Source: UBA11512 sp964623895
Lineage (GTDB): Bacteria; Bacillota; Clostridia; Oscillospirales; CAG-272
DNA: 5,462 nt
NCBI GenBank assembly: GCA_964623895.1
Contig: CAZUWA010000053.1
Location: forward strand, 1 to 5,462
Direction of reading: 5' to 3'
Both the position numbers and the translations under genes were made by a program. Under the pieces are notes generated by a model. That model ran no database searches. It was not told where the DNA came from and saw nothing but the letters and a program-made list of their open reading frames with translations. Shown piece after piece: positions 1 to 5,014 of this stretch. How positions within the stretch are numbered: position 1 is the stretch's first letter; each line of letters opens with the position of its first letter.

Positions 1-114
1 ACCGTACTTACGCAGATAAGCGTGAGGACGACCGCAGATCTTGCATCTGTTGTACTCTCTTGTAGAGAACTTCTGAGGCTTCTGCTGCTTCAAAATCATA
101 GCTGTTTTGGCCAT
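1..114 (-). CDS. rpsN: 30S ribosomal protein S14, zinc-binding (type Z), 3' end cut by window edge
   Basis: Seen: an ATG at 112-114 opens a frame that stays open to base 1, giving 38 residues that begin MAKTAMILKQQKPQKF. Residues 24-31 read CKICGRPH, with Cys24 and Cys27 forming the first half of a zinc knuckle. Known: this matches the short uS14 of about 61 residues (often called type Z, rpsZ or rpsN1), whose second CxxC lies further on, here beyond the window. S14 binds 16S rRNA in the 30S head near S3 and S19. An AAGGAGG site at 125-131 sits 10 bases before the start, and rplE ends 20 bases upstream. Roughly the last 23 residues should lie to the left. Identity is firm; whether the second cysteine pair is intact cannot be seen here. 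Confidence 0.95.
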   Translation of the reverse strand, partial: MAKTAMILKQQKPQKFSTREYNRCKICGRPHAYLRKYG

Positions 115-134
115 TTGTTCTTATCCTCCTTCTC

Positions 135-674
135 TTACTTTGCGTAGGGTGCACCGAGCAATGTAAGCAATTCTCTTGCTTCCGCATCGGTCTTTGCGGT
201 GGTCACGAATACGATATCCATACCGCGGATCTTCTCAACCTTGTCGTATTCGATTTCAGGGAAGATCAACTGCTCTTTCAGACCGAGAGCATAGTTGCCT
301 CTACCATCAAAAGCGTTTGGATTGATACCCTTGAAGTCACGAACTCTGGGCAGTGCGAAGTTGAACAGTCTGTCGACAAATTCATACATTCTCTCTCCTC
401 TAAGAGTGACTTTGACACCGATCTTCATCCCCTGACGGAGTTTGAAGTTTGCGACAGACTTTCTTGCATAAGTCGGAACTGCTTTCTGACCGGTGATGGC
501 AGTGATATCGGTGATAACATTGTCGATCGCTTTGGAGTTATCCTTTGCGTCGCCGACACCGACATTGATAACGATCTTATCAAGCTTCGGGATCTGCATC
601 ACACTTTTGTATTCGAATTTTTTCATCAGAGCCGGAGCAACTTCGGCTTTGTATAAATCTTTTAATCTAGCCAT
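135..674 (-). CDS. rplE: 50S ribosomal protein L5
   Basis: The 179-residue product is the usual bacterial length for uL5, which binds 5S rRNA in the central protuberance and contacts the P-site tRNA and the 30S head protein S13. Seen: the N-terminus MARLKDLYK, the segment IPKLDKIVINVGVGDA near residues 28-42, the LRGERMYEFVDRL segment around residues 91-103, and PRVRDFKGI followed by FDGRGNY around residues 109-128, all hallmark L5 stretches. The ATG at 672-674 is preceded by AGGAG at 684-688 with 9 bases of spacing. The gene lies 17 bases after rplX and 20 before rpsN, its normal place in the spc order. It ends with TAA and has nothing unusual. Confidence 0.98.
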   Translation of the reverse strand: MARLKDLYKAEVAPALMKKFEYKSVMQIPKLDKIVINVGVGDAKDNSKAIDNVITDITAITGQKAVPTYARKSVANFKLRQGMKIGVKVTLRGERMYEFVDRLFNFALPRVRDFKGINPNAFDGRGNYALGLKEQLIFPEIEYDKVEKIRGMDIVFVTTAKTDAEARELLTLLGAPYAK

Positions 675-691
675 TTTCGTTTACTCCTCTC

Positions 692-997
692 TCACAGTTT
701 CTTGCCGCACTTGTTGCAGACTCTGGTTTTCTTTCCATCTTCTACCTTGTATGCGGCTCTGACACCCTTTTTGCAGGTGTCGCAATACAGCATGACTTTA
801 TCAGCGTAAATGGCACCCTCAACCTTGATGATGCCGCTTTCGTCACCCTGTTTTCTTGCCTTCTGGTGCTTGCTTACCACATGCACGCCGGAGACAATAA
901 CCTTGCCTTCTTCGGGAGAGGTTGCAATGACCTTGCCCTTTGTGCCCTTGTCATCGCCGGAAATAACGATAACCTGATCATCTTTCTTGATTTTCAT
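692..997 (-). CDS. rplX: 50S ribosomal protein L24, four-cysteine (probable zinc-ribbon) form
   Basis: The 101-residue product is uL24, an assembly-initiator protein that binds 23S rRNA near the exit-tunnel opening. Seen: a KOW-type N-terminal half (MKIKKDDQVIVISGDDKGTKG, then KVIATSPEEGKVIVSGVHVV), the basic SKHQKARKQ segment, and a C-terminal part with Cys72-x2-Cys75 and Cys94-x2-Cys97 flanking the YKVEDGKKTRV strand. Known: many L24 proteins, Bacillus subtilis included, lack these cysteines, while others carry them as a small zinc ribbon. The start chosen is the ATG at 995-997, which has AGGAGG 10 bases upstream. A longer in-frame TTG start at 1016-1018 would translate the ribosome binding site itself as residues and is rejected. 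The gene ends with TGA, 17 bases before rplE. Confidence 0.97.
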   Translation of the reverse strand: MKIKKDDQVIVISGDDKGTKGKVIATSPEEGKVIVSGVHVVSKHQKARKQGDESGIIKVEGAIYADKVMLYCDTCKKGVRAAYKVEDGKKTRVCNKCGKKL

Positions 998-1007
998 ATT
1001 GTCATTA

Positions 1008-1013
1008 CCTCCT
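1008..1013 (-). promoter_or_regulatory. Ribosome binding site that decides the rplX start
   Basis: On the minus strand these bases read AGGAGG, followed by T, and end 10 bases before the ATG at 995-997. They lie just after the rplN stop codon (1019-1021). An upstream TTG at 1016-1018 is in frame with rplX but would place this site inside the coding region, so the site favours the 101-residue L24. Confidence 0.88.
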
Positions 1014-1018
1014 CGCAA

Positions 1019-1387
1019 TTACAGAACTTCCGGAGCAAGAGAAAGGATCTTCAGGTAGTCCTTTTCGCGCAATTCTCTTGCCACAGGCCCAAAGATACGT
1101 GTACCTCTGGGGTTCTTGTCTTCCTTAATAATTACTGCAGCGTTGTCATCGAACTTAACGGAAGAACCGTCTGCTCTCTTGATGCCTTTAACGCTTCTAA
1201 CAACAACCGCTTTGACAACTTCGCCTTTTTTAACCTGTCCACCCGGTGCTGCCTTTTTAACTGCACACACAATAACGTCACCGATGTTGGCATATCTTCT
1301 GCCTGTACCACCGAGGACACGGATGCACATCAGCTCTTTTGCGCCGGTGTTGTCAGCAACCTTTAAATGGGTTTGCTGTTGAATCAT
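1019..1387 (-). CDS. rplN: 50S ribosomal protein L14
   Basis: The 122-residue product is uL14, a beta-barrel protein of the 50S interface side that binds 23S rRNA beside L19, forms bridge contacts to the 30S subunit, and is the docking site of the silencing factor RsfS in many bacteria. Seen: MIQQQTHLKVADNTGAKELM at the N-terminus, VLGGTGRRYANIGDVI near residues 24-39, and the family signature GTRIFGPVARELR near residues 95-107, ending in LAPEVL. The length matches the family exactly. The ATG at 1385-1387 has AGGAGG at 1397-1402, 9 bases away. This is the classical first gene of the spc group; here it follows rpsQ after a 45-base gap, the largest in the window. The stop is TAA, and rplX starts 21 bases further on. 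Confidence 0.98.
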   Translation of the reverse strand: MIQQQTHLKVADNTGAKELMCIRVLGGTGRRYANIGDVIVCAVKKAAPGGQVKKGEVVKAVVVRSVKGIKRADGSSVKFDDNAAVIIKEDKNPRGTRIFGPVARELREKDYLKILSLAPEVL

Positions 1388-1432
1388 TTTGCTAATCCTC
1401 CTATTTCGTACACGAACGGTCGTGTCTACTAA
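1388..1432 (-). other. S10/spc junction spacer with rplN ribosome binding site
   Basis: This 45-base gap between rpsQ and rplN is more than twice any other gap in the window (6 to 21 bases). It holds the rplN ribosome binding site AGGAGG at 1397-1402 and a small hairpin at 1410-1425. I looked on the minus strand for a -35/-10 pair here and in the end of rpsQ. A TTGAAA and a CATAAT occur, but not in a workable order or spacing, so I call no promoter. Confidence 0.7.
1410..1425 (-). other. Perfect 6-bp stem with 4-base loop between rpsQ and rplN
   Basis: On the minus strand this reads ACACGA, loop CCGT, then TCGTGT: a perfect 6-bp inverted repeat. The next outward pair (G/A) does not match, so the stem does not extend. 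No U-run follows, so it is not an intrinsic terminator. The ribosome binding site of rplN begins 7 bases downstream and is left free. The repeat is a fact of the sequence; a role in RNA processing, stability or translation of rplN is only a guess. Confidence 0.5.
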
Positions 1433-1693
1433 TTATTTAGCCTTTTCAATTATGCGAACGAGTCTCCATCTCTTTGTTTTGGACAAAGGTCTGGTCTCCA
1501 TTACTTCTACGGTATCACCCACGCCGCACTCATTGTTTACGTCGTGCACATGGAGTTTGATGGTTCTCTTCATAACCTTTCCGAAGAGCGGATGCTTAAA
1601 ACTATCCACTACAGCAACAACAAGGGTCTTATCCATCTTATCGCTGATGACCTTACCGGTTCTTGTTTTACGAAGGTTTCTTTCTTCAGTCAT
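1433..1693 (-). CDS. rpsQ: 30S ribosomal protein S17
   Basis: The 86-residue product is uS17, an OB-fold primary 16S rRNA binder in the 30S body that acts early in assembly. Seen: RTGKVISDKMDKTLVVAV near residues 11-28, HPLFGKVMKRTIKLHVHD near residues 34-51, NNECGVGDTVEVMETRPLSK near residues 53-72 (the family signature region), and KRWRLVRIIEKAK at the C-terminus. The length is typical of Firmicutes. The ATG at 1691-1693 is preceded by AAGGAG at 1701-1706 with 7 bases of spacing, and rpmC stops 16 bases upstream. It is the last gene of the classical S10 group; rplN follows after 45 bases. It ends with TAA. Confidence 0.98.
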   Translation of the reverse strand: MTEERNLRKTRTGKVISDKMDKTLVVAVVDSFKHPLFGKVMKRTIKLHVHDVNNECGVGDTVEVMETRPLSKTKRWRLVRIIEKAK

Positions 1694-1709
1694 GACCTAT
1701 CTCCTTTCA

Positions 1710-1898
1710 TCACGCATTCTTCTCATGAAGAACAGTCATTACGCGAGCGATGTCCTTCTTAACATCCGCGATCTTGTGGGGATTGTCGAGCTGATTGATC
1801 GCAAGTTGGAAACGAAGGTTGAACAGTTCTTCCTTCAGTTCCTTCAACTTCTTGTTCAGTTCTTCAGCAGTCATGGATCTCAATTCATTTGCTTTCAT
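1710..1898 (-). CDS. rpmC: 50S ribosomal protein L29
   Basis: The 62-residue product is uL29, a small helical-hairpin protein on the back of the 50S subunit beside L23 at the tunnel exit, where it borders the docking platform for trigger factor and SRP. Seen: MKANELRSMTAEELNKKL, the ELFNLRFQLAINQLDNPHKI centre (the NLRFQ core followed by the N-P turn that is diagnostic of the family), and a basic second helix ending in VLHEKNA. The start ATG at 1896-1898 lies only 6 bases after the rplP stop, so its AGGAGG (1910-1915) falls inside the last codons of rplP. This makes translational coupling to L16 likely. The stop is TGA, 16 bases before rpsQ. Confidence 0.97.
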   Translation of the reverse strand: MKANELRSMTAEELNKKLKELKEELFNLRFQLAINQLDNPHKIADVKKDIARVMTVLHEKNA

Positions 1899-1904
1899 TG
1901 CTGC

Positions 1905-2330
1905 TTATACCTCCTCGGCTGTCTGCTCTTTTGCCACAAACTTGCACTTGATCGGCAGTTTATGGGATGCAAGACGCATAGCTTCTCTGGCAACCTCGGC
2001 ACTGACGCCGTCCATTTCGAACATTACTCTGCCGGGTTTGACCACTGCTACCCAATACTCGGGAGAACCTTTACCGGAACCCATTCGTGTTTCAGCAGGC
2101 TTTTCGGTGATGGGCTTGTCGGGGAAAATCTTGATCCAAACTTGACCGCCACGCTTGATATAACGAGTCATAGCAATACGGGCCGCCTCGATTTGGTTGC
2201 TAGTGATCCACGCGGGCTCAGTTGCAACAAGACCGTAAGAACCGTTGGAAATAGTGTTGCCTCTGTAGGCCTTTCCCTTCAGTCTACCGCGCTGTACGCG
2301 TCTGAATTTTACTCTCTTGGGCATTAACAT
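1905..2330 (-). CDS. rplP: 50S ribosomal protein L16
   Basis: The 141-residue product is uL16, a late-assembling 50S protein near the A-site tRNA elbow and the peptidyl-transferase centre. Seen: MLMPKRVKFRRVQRGRLKG at the N-terminus, ITSNQIEAARIAMTRYIKRGG near residues 42-62, VWIKIFPDKPITEKP near 64-78, TRMGSGKGSPEYWVAVVKPG near 81-100, and the C-terminal ASHKLPIKCKFV. The ATG at 2328-2330 overlaps the rpsC stop by one base (TAATG). A second in-frame ATG, two codons later at 2322-2324, would sit further from the upstream purine-rich site, and the family usually begins ML-x-PKR, so the first ATG is preferred. No clean AGGAGG precedes it; an AAGGAAGGGGG run at the end of rpsC serves instead. 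The gene ends GAG GAG GTA TAA, which embeds the rpmC ribosome binding site. Confidence 0.98.
   Translation of the reverse strand: MLMPKRVKFRRVQRGRLKGKAYRGNTISNGSYGLVATEPAWITSNQIEAARIAMTRYIKRGGQVWIKIFPDKPITEKPAETRMGSGKGSPEYWVAVVKPGRVMFEMDGVSAEVAREAMRLASHKLPIKCKFVAKEQTAEEV
1906..1917 (-). promoter_or_regulatory. rpmC ribosome binding site embedded in the last codons of rplP
   Basis: The minus strand reads CGAGGAGGTATA. Its AGGAGG core (1910-1915) ends 11 bases before the rpmC ATG and at the same time encodes the Glu-Glu-Val C-terminus of L16. The same 12 bases occur at 5021-5032 at the end of rplD, where they serve rplW. Confidence 0.85.
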
Positions 2331-3190
2331 TATTTAGCGCCCCCTTCCTTGTTGAACGGCTTTCTTTCACCCTGAGGACGTCTGTCCCCAAAGCGTCTTT
2401 CGCCGCCCTGTCCCTGACCGGGACGTCTGTCACCGAATTTTCTGTCGCCGCGTCTATCGCCGTTTCTTCTGTCGCCGCGTCTATCACCGCGTCTGTCGCC
2501 ACGTCTGTCGTTTCTCGGTGCCGCTTCCTGTGTGGGCATGGTGGTAAAGTGCTTCTTCACATCCGGGAGAACCTCTCCCTTAAAGATCCAAACCTTCACG
2601 CCGATCTTACCGTATGTGGTGTGCGCTTCAGCAAAGCCGTAGTCGATATCCGCGCGCAGAGTCTGCAACGGAATAGTTCCTTCATGATAGTGCTCAGATC
2701 TCGCAATTTCCGCACCGCCAAGTCTACCGGATGTTGCTACCTTGATACCCTTAGCACCTGCACGCATAGTGCGCAGGATGGACTGCTTCATTGCACGACG
2801 GAAGGAAGTTCTCTTTTCGAGCTGCAACGCAATGTTTTCAGCAACGAGCTGCGCATTCATGTCGGGCACTCTGACTTCAATCACGTTGACAGCCACAGGC
2901 TTCTTTACAATCGTTTCCAGCTCTTTTCTCAGGTTTTCGATGTCTGCACCGCCCTTACCGATCACAAGGCCGGGCTTTGCGCAGTGAATAAACACTTTTA
3001 CTCTGTCAGCAGTGCGTTCGATCTCGATCTTCGGAACGCCTGCTTCATAAAGCTTCTTCTTTAAGAACTTTCTGACATTGTAGTCAGATACCAAGGTATC
3101 GCCGAACGTTTCATCGCTTGCGAACCATCTGGAGTCCCAGTTTTTAATAACACCCACTCTTAAGCCGTGGGGATTTACTTTCTGACCCAT
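2330..3190 (-). CDS. rpsC: 30S ribosomal protein S3 with extended Arg/Asp/Gly-rich C-terminal tail
   Basis: The product has 286 residues against about 210-235 in typical bacteria. uS3 sits at the mRNA entry pore of the 30S head with S4 and S5 and contributes to unwinding of structured mRNA. Seen: MGQKVNPHGLRVGVIKNWDS at the N-terminus; a type II KH domain with the GxxG loop VIGKGG at residues 76-81; the conserved Arg131, Arg132 and Lys135, matching the residues implicated in helicase activity in E. coli; and the C-terminal core AHTTYGKIGVKVWIFKGEVLP ending near residue 209 (written here as the segment 189-209). Residues 212-286 form an extra low-complexity tail of DRRG-type repeats with net positive charge. 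The ATG at 3188-3190 has AAGGAGG 10 bases upstream. The stop overlaps the rplP start by one base. Confidence 0.98.
   Translation of the reverse strand: MGQKVNPHGLRVGVIKNWDSRWFASDETFGDTLVSDYNVRKFLKKKLYEAGVPKIEIERTADRVKVFIHCAKPGLVIGKGGADIENLRKELETIVKKPVAVNVIEVRVPDMNAQLVAENIALQLEKRTSFRRAMKQSILRTMRAGAKGIKVATSGRLGGAEIARSEHYHEGTIPLQTLRADIDYGFAEAHTTYGKIGVKVWIFKGEVLPDVKKHFTTMPTQEAAPRNDRRGDRRGDRRGDRRNGDRRGDRKFGDRRPGQGQGGERRFGDRRPQGERKPFNKEGGAK
2345..2350 (-). promoter_or_regulatory. Probable non-canonical ribosome binding site of rplP inside rpsC
   Basis: The last S3 codons read AAG GAA GGG GGC GCT AAA TAA, and the TAA shares its last A with the rplP ATG. The AAGGAA here, together with the following G-run (2340-2344), is the only purine-rich stretch placed to serve rplP. 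It lacks the AGGAGG core used by almost every other gene in the window, so rplP initiation may rely on coupling to rpsC translation. Confidence 0.55.
2381..2509 (-). repeat. DRRG-encoding tandem repeat in the rpsC 3' end
   Basis: Residues 228-271 of S3 contain seven DRR triplets (starting at 228, 232, 236, 240, 245, 254 and 269), one DRK (249) and one ERR (264), most separated by Gly; an ERK follows at 275. At the DNA level the first units are tandem 12-base copies of GACAGACGTGGC with changes at synonymous positions (GAC/GAT, CGT/CGC, GGC/GGT). The first arginine of each unit is always AGA, and the second is usually CGT or CGC, which suggests growth by unit duplication. A second, looser repeat is FGDRRP at residues 252-257 and 267-272. 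The last R of the final DRR runs three bases beyond this interval. Confidence 0.85.
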
Positions 3191-3210
3191 TAGAACTTAA
3201 CCTCCTTCTC

Positions 3211-3546
3211 TTAGTCTTTTTCTGCGACAACAATGGTCATATGGCTGGTTCTCTTCAAAATTCTGTCAGCCGAGCCTCTAGCTCTGGGCATCATTCTCTT
3301 GAGAGTCGGTCCGGGGCATACGAAGCACTCGGAAACAACCAATTGATCTTTGTTCATCGCGAAGTTATTTTCTGCATTTGCAACTGCCGAATCCAACAGT
3401 TTGATCAAATACTCGGACGCTGCCTTACGGGTGTTCTTCAAGATACCTCTTGCTTCCTCGACAGACTTGCCGCGGATGAGGTCCATTACGATACAAACCT
3501 TTCTGGGAGAGATCCGAGCGTATTTTAATGTAGCTTTTGCTTCCAT
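3211..3546 (-). CDS. rplV: 50S ribosomal protein L22
   Basis: The 111-residue product is uL22, whose globular part lies on the 50S surface and whose long beta-hairpin lines the peptide exit tunnel next to L4. Seen: KATLKYARISPRKVCIVMDL near residues 4-23, the SAVANAENN helix near 53-61, and the hairpin PGPTLKRMMPRARGSADRIL at 78-97, followed by KRTSHMTIVV. The hairpin's LKRMMPRA tip is intact, with no deletion of the kind known to give macrolide resistance. The ATG at 3544-3546 is preceded by GGAGG at 3557-3561 with 10 bases of spacing, 21 bases after rpsS. It ends with TAA, 20 bases before rpsC. Length and sequence are ordinary. Confidence 0.98.
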   Translation of the reverse strand: MEAKATLKYARISPRKVCIVMDLIRGKSVEEARGILKNTRKAASEYLIKLLDSAVANAENNFAMNKDQLVVSECFVCPGPTLKRMMPRARGSADRILKRTSHMTIVVAEKD

Positions 3547-3567
3547 TTTGTTCTTTCCTCCCTTAGA

Positions 3568-3849
3568 TTACTTACCGTTATTGGATGTCTTGGATCCTGC
3601 GTGACCCTTGAAAGTTCTGGTCAGCGCGAATTCACCCAGTTTGTGGCCGACCATGTCCTCGGTGATGTATACCGGAACATGCTTCTTGCCGTCGTGTACG
3701 GCAATGGTATGGCCTACAAATTCAGGAAATATTGTCGAAGCTCTGGACCATGTCTTCAGAACTCTTTTTTCGCCGGCTTCATTCATAGCAACGATTCTGT
3801 TATACAGCTTCGCTTCCACGAAAGGGCCTTTTTTCAGACTTCTACTCAT
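3568..3849 (-). CDS. rpsS: 30S ribosomal protein S19
   Basis: The 93-residue product is uS19, a 30S head protein that partners S13 and takes part in the intersubunit bridges to L5. Seen: MSRSLKKGPFVEAKLYNRI at the N-terminus, TWSRASTIFPEFVGHTIAVH near residues 33-52, and the family signature region KKHVPVYITEDMVGHKLGEF near 55-74, followed by ALTRTFKGHAGSK. The ATG at 3847-3849 has AGGAGG at 3859-3864, 9 bases away. It starts 18 bases after rplB and ends with TAA, 21 bases before rplV, in the standard order. The length is that of the family. Confidence 0.98.
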   Translation of the reverse strand: MSRSLKKGPFVEAKLYNRIVAMNEAGEKRVLKTWSRASTIFPEFVGHTIAVHDGKKHVPVYITEDMVGHKLGEFALTRTFKGHAGSKTSNNGK

Positions 3850-3867
3850 AATTTGCTGCCTCCTCTA

Positions 3868-4698
3868 TTATTTGCCGTTACGGTGCTTTACAATGTTTTT
3901 CTCGGTTCTTGCCTTCTTGTTACGAGTCTTGTAACCAAGAGCAGGCTTGCCCCAAGGAGTAACAGGACCGGGTCTGCCGACCGGAGATTTACCTTCACCA
4001 CCACCGTGCGGGTGATCGCAAGGGTTCATAACAGAGCCACGTACGGTCGGACGAATGCCAAGATGACGAGTCTTACCCGCTTTACCGCGTTTTACGGTGT
4101 TGTGTTCAATGTTTCCGATCTGACCGATCGTTGCCACGCAATCCAAACGGATCAAACGAACTTCGCCGGAGGGAAGTCTGATCTGTGCAACGCCGTTTTC
4201 CTTAGCGATCAGCTGAGCCGCAGCGCCTGCACTTCTTACAAGCTGACCACCCTTGCCGGGGTATAATTCGATATTGTTGATCATCGTACCAACAGGAATG
4301 TTTGCAATCGGCAGGGTGTTACCCGGCTTGATATCAGCATTCTCACCGCTTTCAACCACATCTCCGTCAGTCAAGCCTACCGGAGCAAGAATGTACTTTC
4401 TTGTGCCGTCAGCGTACTCAACGAGCGCAATATATGCGGTTCTGTTGGGGTCGTATTCAACCCCGATGACCTTTGCAGCGCCTTCGGTCTGACGCTTGAA
4501 GTCGACCAGTCTGTACTTGATCTTGTTACCGCCACCCTGATGACGAACGGTAATGCGACCATAGATGTTACGGCCTGCATGCTTCTTCAAAACCGTAAGA
4601 AGCTTCTTCTCGGGAGAGAATTTTGTTACCTCATCAAAAGAGGGAACGGTCATGCCTCTGCGACCCGGAGTCGTGGGCTTATATGCTTTTGTAGCCAT
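3868..4698 (-). CDS. rplB: 50S ribosomal protein L2
   Basis: The 276-residue product is uL2, one of the most conserved 50S proteins; it is needed for subunit association and for the peptidyl-transferase region, and forms bridge B7b. Seen: AYKPTTPGRRGMTV at residues 5-18, HAGRNIYGRITVRHQGGG at 40-57, an SH3-like and OB-fold core, and the C-terminal signature NPCDHPHGGGEG at 225-236, which includes His229, the position studied in E. coli L2 for its importance to activity. GRPGPVTPWGKPALGYKTR follows at 241-259. A cysteine at 227 replaces the Val or Asn common in this motif; I regard this as ordinary variation. The ATG at 4696-4698 has AGGAGA at 4709-4714. The gene starts 19 bases after rplW and ends with TAA. 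Confidence 0.99.
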   Translation of the reverse strand: MATKAYKPTTPGRRGMTVPSFDEVTKFSPEKKLLTVLKKHAGRNIYGRITVRHQGGGNKIKYRLVDFKRQTEGAAKVIGVEYDPNRTAYIALVEYADGTRKYILAPVGLTDGDVVESGENADIKPGNTLPIANIPVGTMINNIELYPGKGGQLVRSAGAAAQLIAKENGVAQIRLPSGEVRLIRLDCVATIGQIGNIEHNTVKRGKAGKTRHLGIRPTVRGSVMNPCDHPHGGGEGKSPVGRPGPVTPWGKPALGYKTRNKKARTEKNIVKHRNGK

Positions 4699-4717
4699 TT
4701 TGCTGTTCTCTCCTTTC

Positions 4718-5014
4718 TTACATCATGCTGTCGAAGAACTCGATCGTCTTGGAGTCCTCTGTCAAGGTGACAACGGCCTTCTTCCAGTCAGAGGTATAGC
4801 CCTGATGGACGCCGACCCTCTTCGGCTTTTTCTTCATGATCATGGTGTTCACGCTAGCAACCTTTGCGCCCTTGAACAGCGCTTCGACTGCATCGGCGAT
4901 CTCAGGCTTTGTTGCCTTCTTTGCAACCTCAAAGGTGTACTTTTTAACGGCTGCCTTGCCCATAGAACTTTCGGTAATGATGGGACGAATAATGATGTCG
5001 TAAGAAGTTTTCAT
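4718..5014 (-). CDS. rplW: 50S ribosomal protein L23
   Basis: The 98-residue product is uL23, which sits at the tunnel exit beside L29 and is the main docking site for trigger factor and SRP. Seen: DIIIRPIITESSMG near residues 6-19, YTFEVAKKATKPEIADAVE near 26-44, VNTMIMKKKPKRVG near 55-68, and SDWKKAVVTLTEDS near 75-88, all in family order. Glu15 aligns with the exposed Glu18 of E. coli L23 that contacts trigger factor. The ATG at 5012-5014 overlaps the rplD stop by one base (TAATG), and its AGGAGG (5025-5030, spacing 10) lies inside rplD, so L23 synthesis is probably coupled to L4. It ends with TAA, 19 bases before rplB. Confidence 0.98.
   Translation of the reverse strand: MKTSYDIIIRPIITESSMGKAAVKKYTFEVAKKATKPEIADAVEALFKGAKVASVNTMIMKKKPKRVGVHQGYTSDWKKAVVTLTEDSKTIEFFDSMM

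Noticed and set aside
994..1005. A tiny ATG ACA ATA TGA reading frame just before rplX, whose stop overlaps the rplX ATG.
   Set aside because: Its ATG is only 2 bases from AGGAGG, too close for initiation, while the rplX ATG at 10 bases is well placed.
1410..1425. The hairpin as an intrinsic terminator ending the S10 group.
   Set aside because: The stem is only 6 bp and is followed by ACGAAAT and then the rplN ribosome binding site, with no U-run.
1436..1480. A possible spc-type promoter in the end of rpsQ (TTGAAA and CATAAT on the minus strand).
   Set aside because: CATAAT lies upstream of TTGAAA and overlaps its vicinity, and neither has a partner element at 16-18 bases, so no promoter can be supported.
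1389..2327. A 312-codon open frame on the plus strand, antisense to rpsQ, rpmC and rplP, starting with TTG.
   Set aside because: It lies opposite three certain ribosomal genes, and its product resembles no protein I know. Its openness is expected because highly expressed genes avoid TTA, CTA and TCA codons, which are the antisense stops. It would also have to initiate inside the rplN ribosome binding site region.
2284..2502. A 72-codon minus-strand frame overlapping the S3 tail and the start of rplP in another frame.
   Set aside because: The 12-base array keeps every frame open and repetitive. The start would be a GTG inside a repeat unit without a ribosome binding site, and the frame runs into unrelated rplP sequence.
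3601..4266. A 221-codon plus-strand open frame opposite rpsS and rplB.
   Set aside because: Same reason: an antisense frame across two certain genes, with no family features of its own.
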